DNA from: Pseudoflavonifractor sp. An184
GTDB lineage: Bacteria > Bacillota > Clostridia > Oscillospirales > Oscillospiraceae
Reading direction: 5' to 3'
DNA length: 43,308 nucleotides
Assembly: GCF_002160305.1 (NCBI RefSeq)
Contig: NZ_NFKI01000029.1
Coordinates: forward strand, 1 to 43,308
The translations under genes and the position numbers were made by a program. Every line of letters begins with the position of its first letter. The first letter of the stretch is position 1. Shown one piece after another: positions 8,262 to 15,687 of the stretch. Below the pieces are notes generated by a model, which searched no databases, was not told the origin of the DNA, and saw only the letters and a list, made by a program, of their open reading frames with translations.

Positions 8262-10061
8262 TTATGAAACATTTTCAAATTGGCTGTTATACAACTCCGC
8301 GTAAAAACCGTTCTGCTTCAGCAATGCTTCATGGCTGCCGCTTTCCACGATGTCCCCGTCTTTCAGAACCAAAATCAAATCTGCGTTCTTAATGGTGGAC
8401 AGGCGGTGGGCAATTACAAAAGAAGTCCTGCCTTTCATGAGCCGATCCATAGCCGTCTGGATCTGCTGCTCTGTACGAGTATCTACTGAGGATGTGGCTT
8501 CATCCAGGATCAGCATGGGGCGGTCGGCGATCATGGCCCTGGCAATGGTAAGCTGCTGTTTCTGGCCTTGGGACAAATTCACCTGGTCGTTCAGTACGGT
8601 GTCATACCCATTTGGCAGGGTGCGGATGAAGTGATCCAGACCGACCAGCTTGCAGGCGGCCTCCATCTTTTCATCGCTGACCCCTTGTGTGCAGTAGATC
8701 AGGTTCTCCCGCACCGTTCCCTCAAATATCCAGGTATCTTGAAGCACCATGCAGAATTGAGCGTGGACCGTGCCGCGGGTCATATCCTTTGTGGACACGC
8801 CGTCAATGCGAATGTCGCCGCTCCACAGCTCATAGAACCGCATCAAAAGATTGACCAATGTGGTTTTGCCTGCCCCGGTTGGCCCAACGATGGCGATTTT
8901 CTGACCTGGCTTTGCCTGTGCGGAAAAATCGTGAATGACACATTTGCCTTTTCGATCGTCCCCGTAGCCGAACTTCACATGGTCAAATTCCACGCTGCCA
9001 CGCACAGGGCCGATCTCCGTTTTCTTTCCGGCTTCATCCGGCATTTCTTCGGCATCCAGAAACTCAAACACCCGACCTCCTGCGGCAGCAGCTGATTGGA
9101 GCGTCTGAAAGGATAGGGAAACCTGGGAAAGTTGCTGGGTAAAGTAGCGGACATACATCATAAATGCCACAATGGTGCCAAGGCTGGCGCGTCCGGTCAG
9201 AGCCAGCACGCTGCCCACTACGCAGACCGCCGCATAGGCAAAATTGCCGACAAAATTCATGATAGGTGTCATCAGCCCTGACAGGCATTGCGCCCGGAAA
9301 TGACTGCCTGCGAGGCGGTCGTTGTAATCGTCAAATGTCCGCTGAGCCGCCGCCTCACCGTTGTATGCCTTCACGACTGTGTGCCCGGTGTAGATTTCCT
9401 CAATGTGGCCGTTGAGCTTTCCCAGGTTCTGCTGCTGCATCCGAAAATATTTCTGGCTCCTGCCGGTCAAAAATGTCATGGCTACAAAGCCGACGCTGCT
9501 GGCCGCTACGGCGGTCACCGCCATCAGAAGATTGGTATAGGCCATCATGATGAGGCTGCCGGCGAACAGGATCACCGCCAGCACCAAATTGCTGACACTC
9601 TGGTTCAGCGACTGCCCCACCATATCCACATCGTTGGTAACCCTGGAGAGGATGTCCCCAACCGTGGTACGGTTGTAATACTGCATGGGAAGGCGGTTGA
9701 TTTTGTGGGAAATGTCCGAGCGCAGCCCGCGGGACAGCCGCTGGGCCACCGTAGCCATGATCCAGCCCTGGGCTGCGGTCAACAGGTAGCTGCCGCAGTA
9801 AAAGCACACCAGGGTCAACCCGATGGAGGCGACCTGATGCAGATCGATTTGGGACGCGATCCCGTCCGTGATGCAGTCTGTAAGGCGGGAGAGCTGATCC
9901 GGCCCCAACAGGGTCAGGACCGAACCGGCGGCCTCCAGAATGACGGCAGACGCAATCAGCCAAAGGTAGCGCCTGCAAAGGGAGAATAAGTGGCTATATA
10001 TTTTTTTCTGTTCTTTCCAGCTCAACGGCCGGTGAGCGGTTTTATTATTCCATGTACTCAT
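8262..10061 (-). CDS. ABC exporter half-transporter, canonical ATPase site (599 aa)
   Basis: This is a type IV ABC exporter with an N-terminal six-helix membrane domain (about residues 25-330) and a C-terminal nucleotide-binding domain. Walker A GPTGAGKTT lies near residue 392, the LSQGQ signature near 495 and Walker B LILDEA near 515, with catalytic Glu present. The H-loop is in IAHRLST. The ATG at 10061 overlaps the stop of the preceding ABC gene (ATGA). The pair form a heterodimeric exporter of the BmrCD/TmrAB type: this subunit has the normal catalytic Glu, while its partner has Asp there. It exports an unknown compound across the cytoplasmic membrane. Confidence 0.93.
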   Translation of the reverse strand: MSTWNNKTAHRPLSWKEQKKIYSHLFSLCRRYLWLIASAVILEAAGSVLTLLGPDQLSRLTDCITDGIASQIDLHQVASIGLTLVCFYCGSYLLTAAQGWIMATVAQRLSRGLRSDISHKINRLPMQYYNRTTVGDILSRVTNDVDMVGQSLNQSVSNLVLAVILFAGSLIMMAYTNLLMAVTAVAASSVGFVAMTFLTGRSQKYFRMQQQNLGKLNGHIEEIYTGHTVVKAYNGEAAAQRTFDDYNDRLAGSHFRAQCLSGLMTPIMNFVGNFAYAAVCVVGSVLALTGRASLGTIVAFMMYVRYFTQQLSQVSLSFQTLQSAAAAGGRVFEFLDAEEMPDEAGKKTEIGPVRGSVEFDHVKFGYGDDRKGKCVIHDFSAQAKPGQKIAIVGPTGAGKTTLVNLLMRFYELWSGDIRIDGVSTKDMTRGTVHAQFCMVLQDTWIFEGTVRENLIYCTQGVSDEKMEAACKLVGLDHFIRTLPNGYDTVLNDQVNLSQGQKQQLTIARAMIADRPMLILDEATSSVDTRTEQQIQTAMDRLMKGRTSFVIAHRLSTIKNADLILVLKDGDIVESGSHEALLKQNGFYAELYNSQFENVS

Positions 10062-11815
10062 GCCAACTCCTCCTTGGAAAGCTGGGAGAGGGCAATTTGC
10101 TGATAAACGGCACAGCTTTTCATCAATTCCTCATGGGTGCCTGTGCCGACCAGCCTGCCTTTGTCCAGAACCAGAATTTTATCAGCGTCTCGGATGGTGC
10201 CGATCCGCTGGGCCACGATGATGCGGGTGGTGTCTCTGCACTCCCGTTCCAGCGCGCGGCGGAGAATCTTGTCCGTCTTGTAATCCAGTGCGGAGAAGGA
10301 ATCATCGAAGATAAGGATCTCCGGCTTTCTGGCAATGGCGCGGGCAATGGAGAGCCGCTGCTTCTGCCCGCCGGACAGGTTTGCTCCGCCCTGGGCAACA
10401 AAGCCGTTGTAGCCGCCGTCCATTGTTTCGATAAATTCCGATGCCTGGGCAGTTTCGGCGGCCTTGCGGATCGTAGCATCATCAGCGGCTTCCTTCCCGT
10501 TCTCCCCAAAGGCAATATTGGAGCGTATGGTCCCCGTGAACAGGGCGGCGGTCTGAGAAACATAGCCGATCTTGTTCCGCAGGGCACGCTGGGAGTAGTC
10601 CTTCACGTTGATCCCATCCACCAGCACCTGGCCCTGCGTAGCCTCATAAAACCGGGGGATCAGATTGACAATGGTACTCTTGCCGCAGCCGGTGGAACCG
10701 ATAATCGCCACCGTTTCCCCAGGCTTTGCCGTAAACGAAATGTGGGACAAAACGGGCTGCTCGGCGTCCGGGTATTGAAAGGTAACATCCCTAAATTCCA
10801 CCTCGCCTGCCTTCCCGCTTACTCCCTGTGTTCTGCTGCCGTCCAGGATCGTAGGCTTTGTTTCCAGCACTTCCAGGATACGCTTCGCAGATACCGCAGC
10901 GCGGGGCAGGCTCATTGAGATAGAAACCAGGATCATAAAGGACATGATGACCTGCATGGCATATTGGGAAAACACCACCATGTCCGAAAACAGGGTGATT
11001 TTTTCTGTCATGCCCGCCTGATTGATCAACACTGCGCCGATCCAGTAGACCGCCAGGGTCAGGGCGCTCATGACAAAATACATGGTGGGCATGACAAAAG
11101 CTATCGCCCGCATGGCAAAAAGCTGGTCGTGGGTCAGCTTTTCATTGCAATGCTCAAATTTCTGTTCCTGGTATTCCTCAGCGTTATAAGCCCGGATGAC
11201 CTTCAGACCGGTCAGATTTTCCCTCGTGACCCGGTTTATTTCATCCGTGAGAACCTGGATGTTCCGATACTTAGGGACCGCCAGCCCCAGGCAGACCAGA
11301 AGCACCGCCAACAGGAGCAGGACAGCGATCCCTGTAGCCAGCGTCCACTCCCAGCCCTTTCCGGCAATTTTCCAGATGGCCCACACCGCCATAATGGGAG
11401 CCTTTGCGATGGTCTGCAACCCCATGACCAACAGGGTCTGTACCTGGGTCACATCGTTAGTGGAGCGTGTAATCAGGCTGGCAGTTGAAAATCGACCGAC
11501 CTCCTCCATAGAAAAGGACTGTACCTTCGCAAATAATTTTCCGCGCAAAATGCGGCCGCAGCTTGCGGAAATGCCGGCGGCGCAGACTGCCGTGACCATA
11601 GCGGCAAAAAGGCTGCCCAAGGCGCACAGCAGCATCATCCCGCCGGAGCGCAGGATCTCTCCCGGTGTACTGCCACCGCGCTGCAAAAGCGTTGTGATCT
11701 CTGACATATAATCCGGCATGGTCAACTCCATCCAGACCTGCGCCACGATAAACAAAATGGAGACAGCCACCAGCGCCCATTCCCGCTTTGTCAGGTATCG
11801 CAGTAGCCTAAGCAT
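10058..11815 (-). CDS. ABC exporter half-transporter, degenerate ATPase site (585 aa)
   Basis: The first gene of the exporter operon has a six-helix membrane domain, then an ATPase domain: Walker A GSTGCGKST near residue 372, signature LSGGQ near 479 and Walker B LIFDDS near 498. The catalytic Glu is Asp, and the H-loop His is Gln (VAQRIGT). Both are marks of the degenerate half of a heterodimeric exporter. The start at 11815 (MLRLLRYLTKREWA) follows AAGGAG at a long 13-nt spacing. A longer frame to an ATG at 11905 exists, but that ATG sits inside a palindromic operator and has no ribosome site, so I prefer 11815. The gene is divergent from the TetR-family gene. Confidence 0.9.
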   Translation of the reverse strand: MLRLLRYLTKREWALVAVSILFIVAQVWMELTMPDYMSEITTLLQRGGSTPGEILRSGGMMLLCALGSLFAAMVTAVCAAGISASCGRILRGKLFAKVQSFSMEEVGRFSTASLITRSTNDVTQVQTLLVMGLQTIAKAPIMAVWAIWKIAGKGWEWTLATGIAVLLLLAVLLVCLGLAVPKYRNIQVLTDEINRVTRENLTGLKVIRAYNAEEYQEQKFEHCNEKLTHDQLFAMRAIAFVMPTMYFVMSALTLAVYWIGAVLINQAGMTEKITLFSDMVVFSQYAMQVIMSFMILVSISMSLPRAAVSAKRILEVLETKPTILDGSRTQGVSGKAGEVEFRDVTFQYPDAEQPVLSHISFTAKPGETVAIIGSTGCGKSTIVNLIPRFYEATQGQVLVDGINVKDYSQRALRNKIGYVSQTAALFTGTIRSNIAFGENGKEAADDATIRKAAETAQASEFIETMDGGYNGFVAQGGANLSGGQKQRLSIARAIARKPEILIFDDSFSALDYKTDKILRRALERECRDTTRIIVAQRIGTIRDADKILVLDKGRLVGTGTHEELMKSCAVYQQIALSQLSKEELA

Positions 11816-11886
11816 AAATAAAAAAGAACTCCTTTCCGGGTTTGCCCTTGATTTCTTCTCCCCTCTGTGATATTCTTTCACCAGAG

Positions 11887-11905
11887 ATGAAACATATTGT
11901 TTCAT
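11887..11905. promoter_or_regulatory. Candidate TetR-type operator, 8+3+8 palindrome
   Basis: ATGAAACATATTGTTTCAT is a perfect inverted repeat with 8-bp arms and a 3-bp centre. It lies in the 170-bp gap between the divergent ABC operon and the TetR-family gene, the usual place for a TetR operator. Assignment to that regulator is inferred from position and symmetry. Confidence 0.6.
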
Positions 11906-11925
11906 TTGAGTTATATCATATATCG

Positions 11926-11939
11926 TTAGCCTTGGCTAA
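11926..11939. promoter_or_regulatory. Candidate second operator, TTAGCC palindrome
   Basis: TTAGCCTTGGCTAA is a perfect 6+2+6 palindrome, 21 bp from the first operator-like repeat. The TTAG...CTAA ends resemble DtxR/MntR boxes, and the operon encodes a DtxR-like protein (6447-6830). The control of the exporter operon by both a metal sensor and the TetR protein is an inference. Confidence 0.45.
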
Positions 11940-11985
11940 TCAATAAACCTCGCACAAATGGTACAAAAAGGGGGAATGTTGTATC

Positions 11986-12513
11986 ATGACAGTATCAGAA
12001 GGGAAAACCGTAAAGGAGCGCATTGAGGTCGCGCTGGTTCATTTGATGGAAGAAAAGCCATTCCCGGAAATCACCGTAACCGACCTGATCCAAAAAGCGG
12101 AGGTGGCCAGAGTTTCGTTTTACCGAAACTTTTCCTCCACAGCGGATGTGATCGAAAGCCTGACGGACAAAATGGCAGACACCTTTCTGGAGGACCTGCG
12201 AGAGCTGCTGGCCCATCCGAATGAGCGGAAAGCGCGGGAGTTCCTGTTTGGCTATCTGTATGGCTTTCAAAAACATTTCCGCAGCTTTTGCCCGGAAAAC
12301 AAATTCAACCAGGAATTTATCACGAGCAGCCTCCACGCAAAAATTGCACAGTTAGAGCGAAACAGAGGGACTGCCACACTTCATGAAAAATATGACACAG
12401 CAGCCAAGCTGTCCATGATCGAAGGGATCATCCATAAATGGTGCTCCACCGGCTTTGTGGAGACGCCGGAAGAAATGGTGGATTATATGATGGGGCTGCT
12501 GAAGAAAATTTGA
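11986..12513 (+). CDS. TetR/AcrR-family transcriptional regulator
   Basis: This 175-aa protein has an N-terminal HTH at about residues 11-57 (ITVTDLIQKAEVARVSFYRNF), typical of TetR proteins. The C-terminal domain is helical and ligand-binding. A GGGGG lies 11 nt before the ATG. It is divergent from the ABC operon, with two palindromes between them, so it probably represses the exporter genes and itself. The second MATE gene lies downstream on the same strand behind an attenuator-like hairpin. Confidence 0.9.
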   Translation: MTVSEGKTVKERIEVALVHLMEEKPFPEITVTDLIQKAEVARVSFYRNFSSTADVIESLTDKMADTFLEDLRELLAHPNERKAREFLFGYLYGFQKHFRSFCPENKFNQEFITSSLHAKIAQLERNRGTATLHEKYDTAAKLSMIEGIIHKWCSTGFVETPEEMVDYMMGLLKKI

Positions 12514-12530
12514 AACAGGCAAACCCTTCC

Positions 12531-12642
12531 TTGACATTGCGGGGCAGCCGTGTTAAGCTAAAATTGCTTGTCAGAGGACTTGCAATCCAATGAGATTGTT
12601 GAAGTGGGATAAGCCCGTTGGGGCCTGTCCCGCTTCTTTTTT
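12531..12642 (+). promoter_or_regulatory. Promoter-like sequence and attenuator-like leader of the second MATE gene
   Basis: TTGACA (12531-12536) is followed at 17 bp by a weak -10 (TAAGCT). Next comes a hairpin (ACTT-CAATC ... GATTG-AAGT, 12578-12605). Then an intrinsic terminator: GAAGTGGGA (12601-12609) pairs with TCCCGCTTC (12628-12636), followed by T6. The first hairpin's 3' arm overlaps the terminator's 5' arm, so the two are mutually exclusive. No known riboswitch class was recognised. The simple alternative is a terminator for the TetR gene. Confidence 0.5.
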
Positions 12643-12695
12643 ATGCCGTTGGGGACAGCGCCGCAATCAATCAAACGATGGAGGTGCTTTTCACA

Positions 12696-14009
12696 ATGAC
12701 AAACACACAGAGAAAAGAGATCCCCCGGTATGTGTTCCCCGCAGTAGGCGGCCTGTTCATGACCTATCTCTACAATGTGGTGGACGGGATTTTCGTAGGC
12801 CAGGGAGTGGGAGCCGCCGCCCTGGGCGCGGTCAATATCGGAGTGCCGTTTATCACTTCGGTGGTCGCCATTGCCGCTATGTTTCCCATGGGCGGCGCTA
12901 CGGTGGTCGCTATCCGCATGGGGCGGGGGGATGAAAAAGGAGCCAACCAGGCGTTTATGACCTCAGTGGTGCTGACGTTGCTGGTATCGGCCATCCTGAC
13001 GGTTGTGGGAATGGTATTTGCCGGGCCGATTGTGGATCTCAGCGGCGGCGCGCAGCTCAGCCGCGAGATGCGGGATATGGCAGTGGATTATCTGTTTTAT
13101 TACTCCGCCTTTTCCATCCCCATGCTCATGAGTACCTGCCTGTCCACCTTCGTGCGGAACGATGGTTCGCCGGCCCTCTCCTTCCTGGGTATGGCGGTGG
13201 GTGCGGTAGCCAACATCTTTCTGGACTGGCTGTTCATTTTCCCCTTCCAGATGGGAGTGATCGGCGCGGCGGTCGCCTCCGGCCTGGGGCAGATCTCCGC
13301 TGTTTTGGTTCTGCTCACCCATTTCATCCGCAAGCGGGGCAGCCTGCGGTTGAGCGGGTTCCACCTGTCTGCTCCGCTCATGGGAAAAATCTGCAAGCGC
13401 GGCGTGCCGGAGGCGGTCTCCCAGCTCAACACGCCGGTCACCGCGTTCTGCTATAACCTGGTGTTGGCCCATCTGGTGGGGGACATGGGCGTCTCCACCT
13501 TCAGCGTCCTCAGCTTTATCTATTCGCTGGCAAACGCGATCCTCTCCGGCGTGGCCCAGGGGTTGCAGCCTCTGTGGGGCAATCACTACGGGCAGAAAGA
13601 TACGGGCGGCCTGAAATCACTGCTGCGGGACGGGATAACCATCAACGCGGCGCTGTCGGTACTGGTATATGGGTTCCTGTTCCTGCTGGCGGTCCCGGTG
13701 ATCCGCATCTTCAACCAGGAACCGGCGCTGGTGGATGCCGCGTCCAAAGCCCTGCCCCTGTTTGCCCTCTCCTTCATCCCCATGGCGCTGAACCTGATTT
13801 TTACCGCCTATTTTTACTCCACCAAGCGAACGGTTCAGGCGGATGTGATCGCCGTCAGCCGGGGAATCGTGGTCAAAGCGGCGTGTATTTTCCTGATGCC
13901 GGCGCTGCTGGGAGAGGGCGTGATCTGGCTGGCGCCGCTGGCAGCGGAGTGCATCACGCTGGTGTTATCAATATTTTTTAATAGATGTTCGCAGCTTGCT
14001 TATCGGTAA
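12696..14009 (+). CDS. MATE-family efflux transporter (437 aa)
   Basis: A second MATE exporter starts MTNTQRKEIPRYVFPAVGG and carries the YNVVDGIFVGQGVG motif of the first helix bundle and about 12 membrane helices. The ATG at 12696 is 9 nt after GGAGGTG. In-frame starts upstream (12618) would place the terminator hairpin inside the gene and lack a ribosome site. It shares only family-level similarity with the MATE protein at 6820-8205 and is not a duplicate. Its last codons become AT-rich and overlap the convergent small ORF at 13968-14222, suggesting a module junction there. Confidence 0.92.
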   Translation: MTNTQRKEIPRYVFPAVGGLFMTYLYNVVDGIFVGQGVGAAALGAVNIGVPFITSVVAIAAMFPMGGATVVAIRMGRGDEKGANQAFMTSVVLTLLVSAILTVVGMVFAGPIVDLSGGAQLSREMRDMAVDYLFYYSAFSIPMLMSTCLSTFVRNDGSPALSFLGMAVGAVANIFLDWLFIFPFQMGVIGAAVASGLGQISAVLVLLTHFIRKRGSLRLSGFHLSAPLMGKICKRGVPEAVSQLNTPVTAFCYNLVLAHLVGDMGVSTFSVLSFIYSLANAILSGVAQGLQPLWGNHYGQKDTGGLKSLLRDGITINAALSVLVYGFLFLLAVPVIRIFNQEPALVDAASKALPLFALSFIPMALNLIFTAYFYSTKRTVQADVIAVSRGIVVKAACIFLMPALLGEGVIWLAPLAAECITLVLSIFFNRCSQLAYR

Positions 14010-14222
14010 AAAATTTGATTGGAAATCAGCCACATATTTCAAATTCGGGATAAAATCGGCAAGCAATGCCCCTGGATAGCCATCCGGCTTCCGGCGCTGC
14101 TTGTTGAGGGTATCCCCCAAGCCCCCATGAACGCAGAATTTCATTCTGCGGCTGCGCGTCCGATGGACGCTTTTGACCATGACCAGCTCACCGCTGGTCG
14201 CGGTCTTTTTCTTTTTCGGCAT
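13968..14222 (-). CDS. Small ICE protein after relaxase (84 aa), 3' end possibly altered by cargo insertion
   Basis: The ATG at 14222 has GGAGG 9 nt upstream, within the last codons of the relaxase gene, so the two genes overlap by 35 bp and are probably coupled. The N-terminus is very basic (MPKKKKT, then HRTRSRRMKF). I recognise no domain. The end of the frame runs 42 bp into the 3' end of the convergent MATE gene, and composition changes around 13970-14060. The original C-terminus may therefore have been replaced when the cargo block was inserted. Confidence 0.55.
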   Translation of the reverse strand: MPKKKKTATSGELVMVKSVHRTRSRRMKFCVHGGLGDTLNKQRRKPDGYPGALLADFIPNLKYVADFQSNFLPISKLRTSIKKY

Positions 14223-15600
14223 CGTGTTCCGCCTCCATGTTTAAGAGCCGATCCACATTGGCCTTTGCTGCCAACAGCTCCCGCATTTCCTCGCGGGAGC
14301 GCCGGTACTCGGCATAGGTCTTTTTCTTTTTCTCCAGCAGCCGAGCATACTCGGCTTGCAGCTCCTTGACCTTGGGCAGCTTCTTGACCCCCATATCGTC
14401 AAAGGCTTTTTTGGCCGCCTGATGGAGCAGGAGTTCCTCCTCATGTTCCTCGCGGAATTTCTTGGAGTAACCGGCCTTCCGGTAAGCCACATAGGTGTCA
14501 CGGGTCTTGGCATAGTTGATGATATGGGTCCGCAGCACAGCAATCTCCGCCATGCGTTTCTCCGCTGCCTTGATTTTTGAAGATAGCTCATTGTGGTGGG
14601 CCGTGGCCGCCGCAGCCTTTTCCTCCAGCACAGCATACTCCAGCAGGTTATGCTCGGTGAGATAGTTCACGGTCTGTGCCATCTGTTTCAGATTAAAAAC
14701 CTTGGCCCACCGCACATACCCGGCACCTTTTCCGGCCTGGAGCTTTGCCTGGATGTCAACTAGCAGATTGACCTTGGACGGATCTGCCTGCTTGACCGGT
14801 TTCTGACGGGGCGTATGCTCCTTTTGACCGGCGAGGACAGCCAGCAGGTCCTCCAGGGTGTAGCCATCACCCAGACTGTCCAGACGGGCCACTTTGCTCC
14901 AGCCGGGGAGTTTCAAGCGGTAGGATTTGCCGCGCCCGGATACTTCGCAGCCGGATTCCCGGAGCAGCTTCAGCAGCTCGTCCAAATCAGCAGGCTTTTG
15001 TGCCAGGGCTTTATCAATGGCAACACGGAGCAATTCCCGATGGGACGGTTTCGCCTGGTCGCCCAGCCACTTGTTGTAGCTCTTTCCGTGGGGCTTGGGA
15101 TTCTCTACAATGGACAGCCCGTTCTCAATGCAAATGGTGTCGCTCAAACGCCGGACAGCTTTCGTGCTGCCCCAAAAGTTGCGGAACTTCCGGTCACAGT
15201 CCAGATTGACCGAACTCCAAATGATATGATTATGGACATGGGCTTTGTCGATGTGAGTGCAGACGATAAAGGCGTGTTTGCCCTTGGTGAACCGCTTGGC
15301 AAACTCCACGCCCAACCGGTTGGCCTCCTCCGGGGTGATCTCCCCAGGACAAAAGGACTGACGGACATGGTAAGCGATCACATCGTCCGCTCCACGAACC
15401 CGTCCGGTGGCGGCGATATACTGGCGCTTGGCCAACATAAACTCGGCGTCGGCCACACGGCTGTCGCACTCGTAGCCGGTGATGAGCTTGCCGTGGTCTG
15501 TCTTTTGCGGATTGGCCACATAGTCGATAATCGCGCTGATGGCACGGCTCTCGGTCCGGCCCTTGCCGATATGCAGCGGCATGATGCGTGTGGTTGCCAT
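14188..15600 (-). CDS. Relaxase (MobA/VirD2-like, HUH nuclease)
   Basis: This 470-aa conjugative relaxase nicks oriT and attaches to the transferred strand. The HUH histidines are in HIDKAHVHNHIIW at about residues 115-127, and the N-terminus (MATTRIMPLHIGKG) is typical of Tn1549-type relaxases. The C-terminal half is a long charged coiled-coil (KLPKVKELQAEYARLLEKKKK). The start at 15600 is chosen for the GGGAGG 10 nt upstream; a longer frame to 15663 would run through a terminator hairpin. A separate intrinsic terminator lies 18 bp upstream of the start. The gene is separated from its usual operon neighbours by the inserted RT gene. Confidence 0.92.
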   Translation of the reverse strand: MATTRIMPLHIGKGRTESRAISAIIDYVANPQKTDHGKLITGYECDSRVADAEFMLAKRQYIAATGRVRGADDVIAYHVRQSFCPGEITPEEANRLGVEFAKRFTKGKHAFIVCTHIDKAHVHNHIIWSSVNLDCDRKFRNFWGSTKAVRRLSDTICIENGLSIVENPKPHGKSYNKWLGDQAKPSHRELLRVAIDKALAQKPADLDELLKLLRESGCEVSGRGKSYRLKLPGWSKVARLDSLGDGYTLEDLLAVLAGQKEHTPRQKPVKQADPSKVNLLVDIQAKLQAGKGAGYVRWAKVFNLKQMAQTVNYLTEHNLLEYAVLEEKAAAATAHHNELSSKIKAAEKRMAEIAVLRTHIINYAKTRDTYVAYRKAGYSKKFREEHEEELLLHQAAKKAFDDMGVKKLPKVKELQAEYARLLEKKKKTYAEYRRSREEMRELLAAKANVDRLLNMEAEHDAEKEKDRDQR

Positions 15601-15618
15601 TACTACGATACCTCCCTT

Positions 15619-15651
15619 GAAAAAGAATAGCGGCCTGCCGAAGCAGACCGC
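15619..15651 (-). terminator. Intrinsic terminator with UUCG loop just before the relaxase
   Basis: On the minus strand a 9-bp stem GCGGTCTGC/GCAGGCCGC (one G-U pair) closed by TTCG is followed by TATTCTTTTTC. The U-tract ends only a few bases before the relaxase ribosome site. It may end RT or upstream transcripts, or act as an attenuator for relaxase expression. Confidence 0.75.
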
Positions 15652-15687
15652 CGTGTGAATCATTATTACAAAAAATGTTGTAATGAG

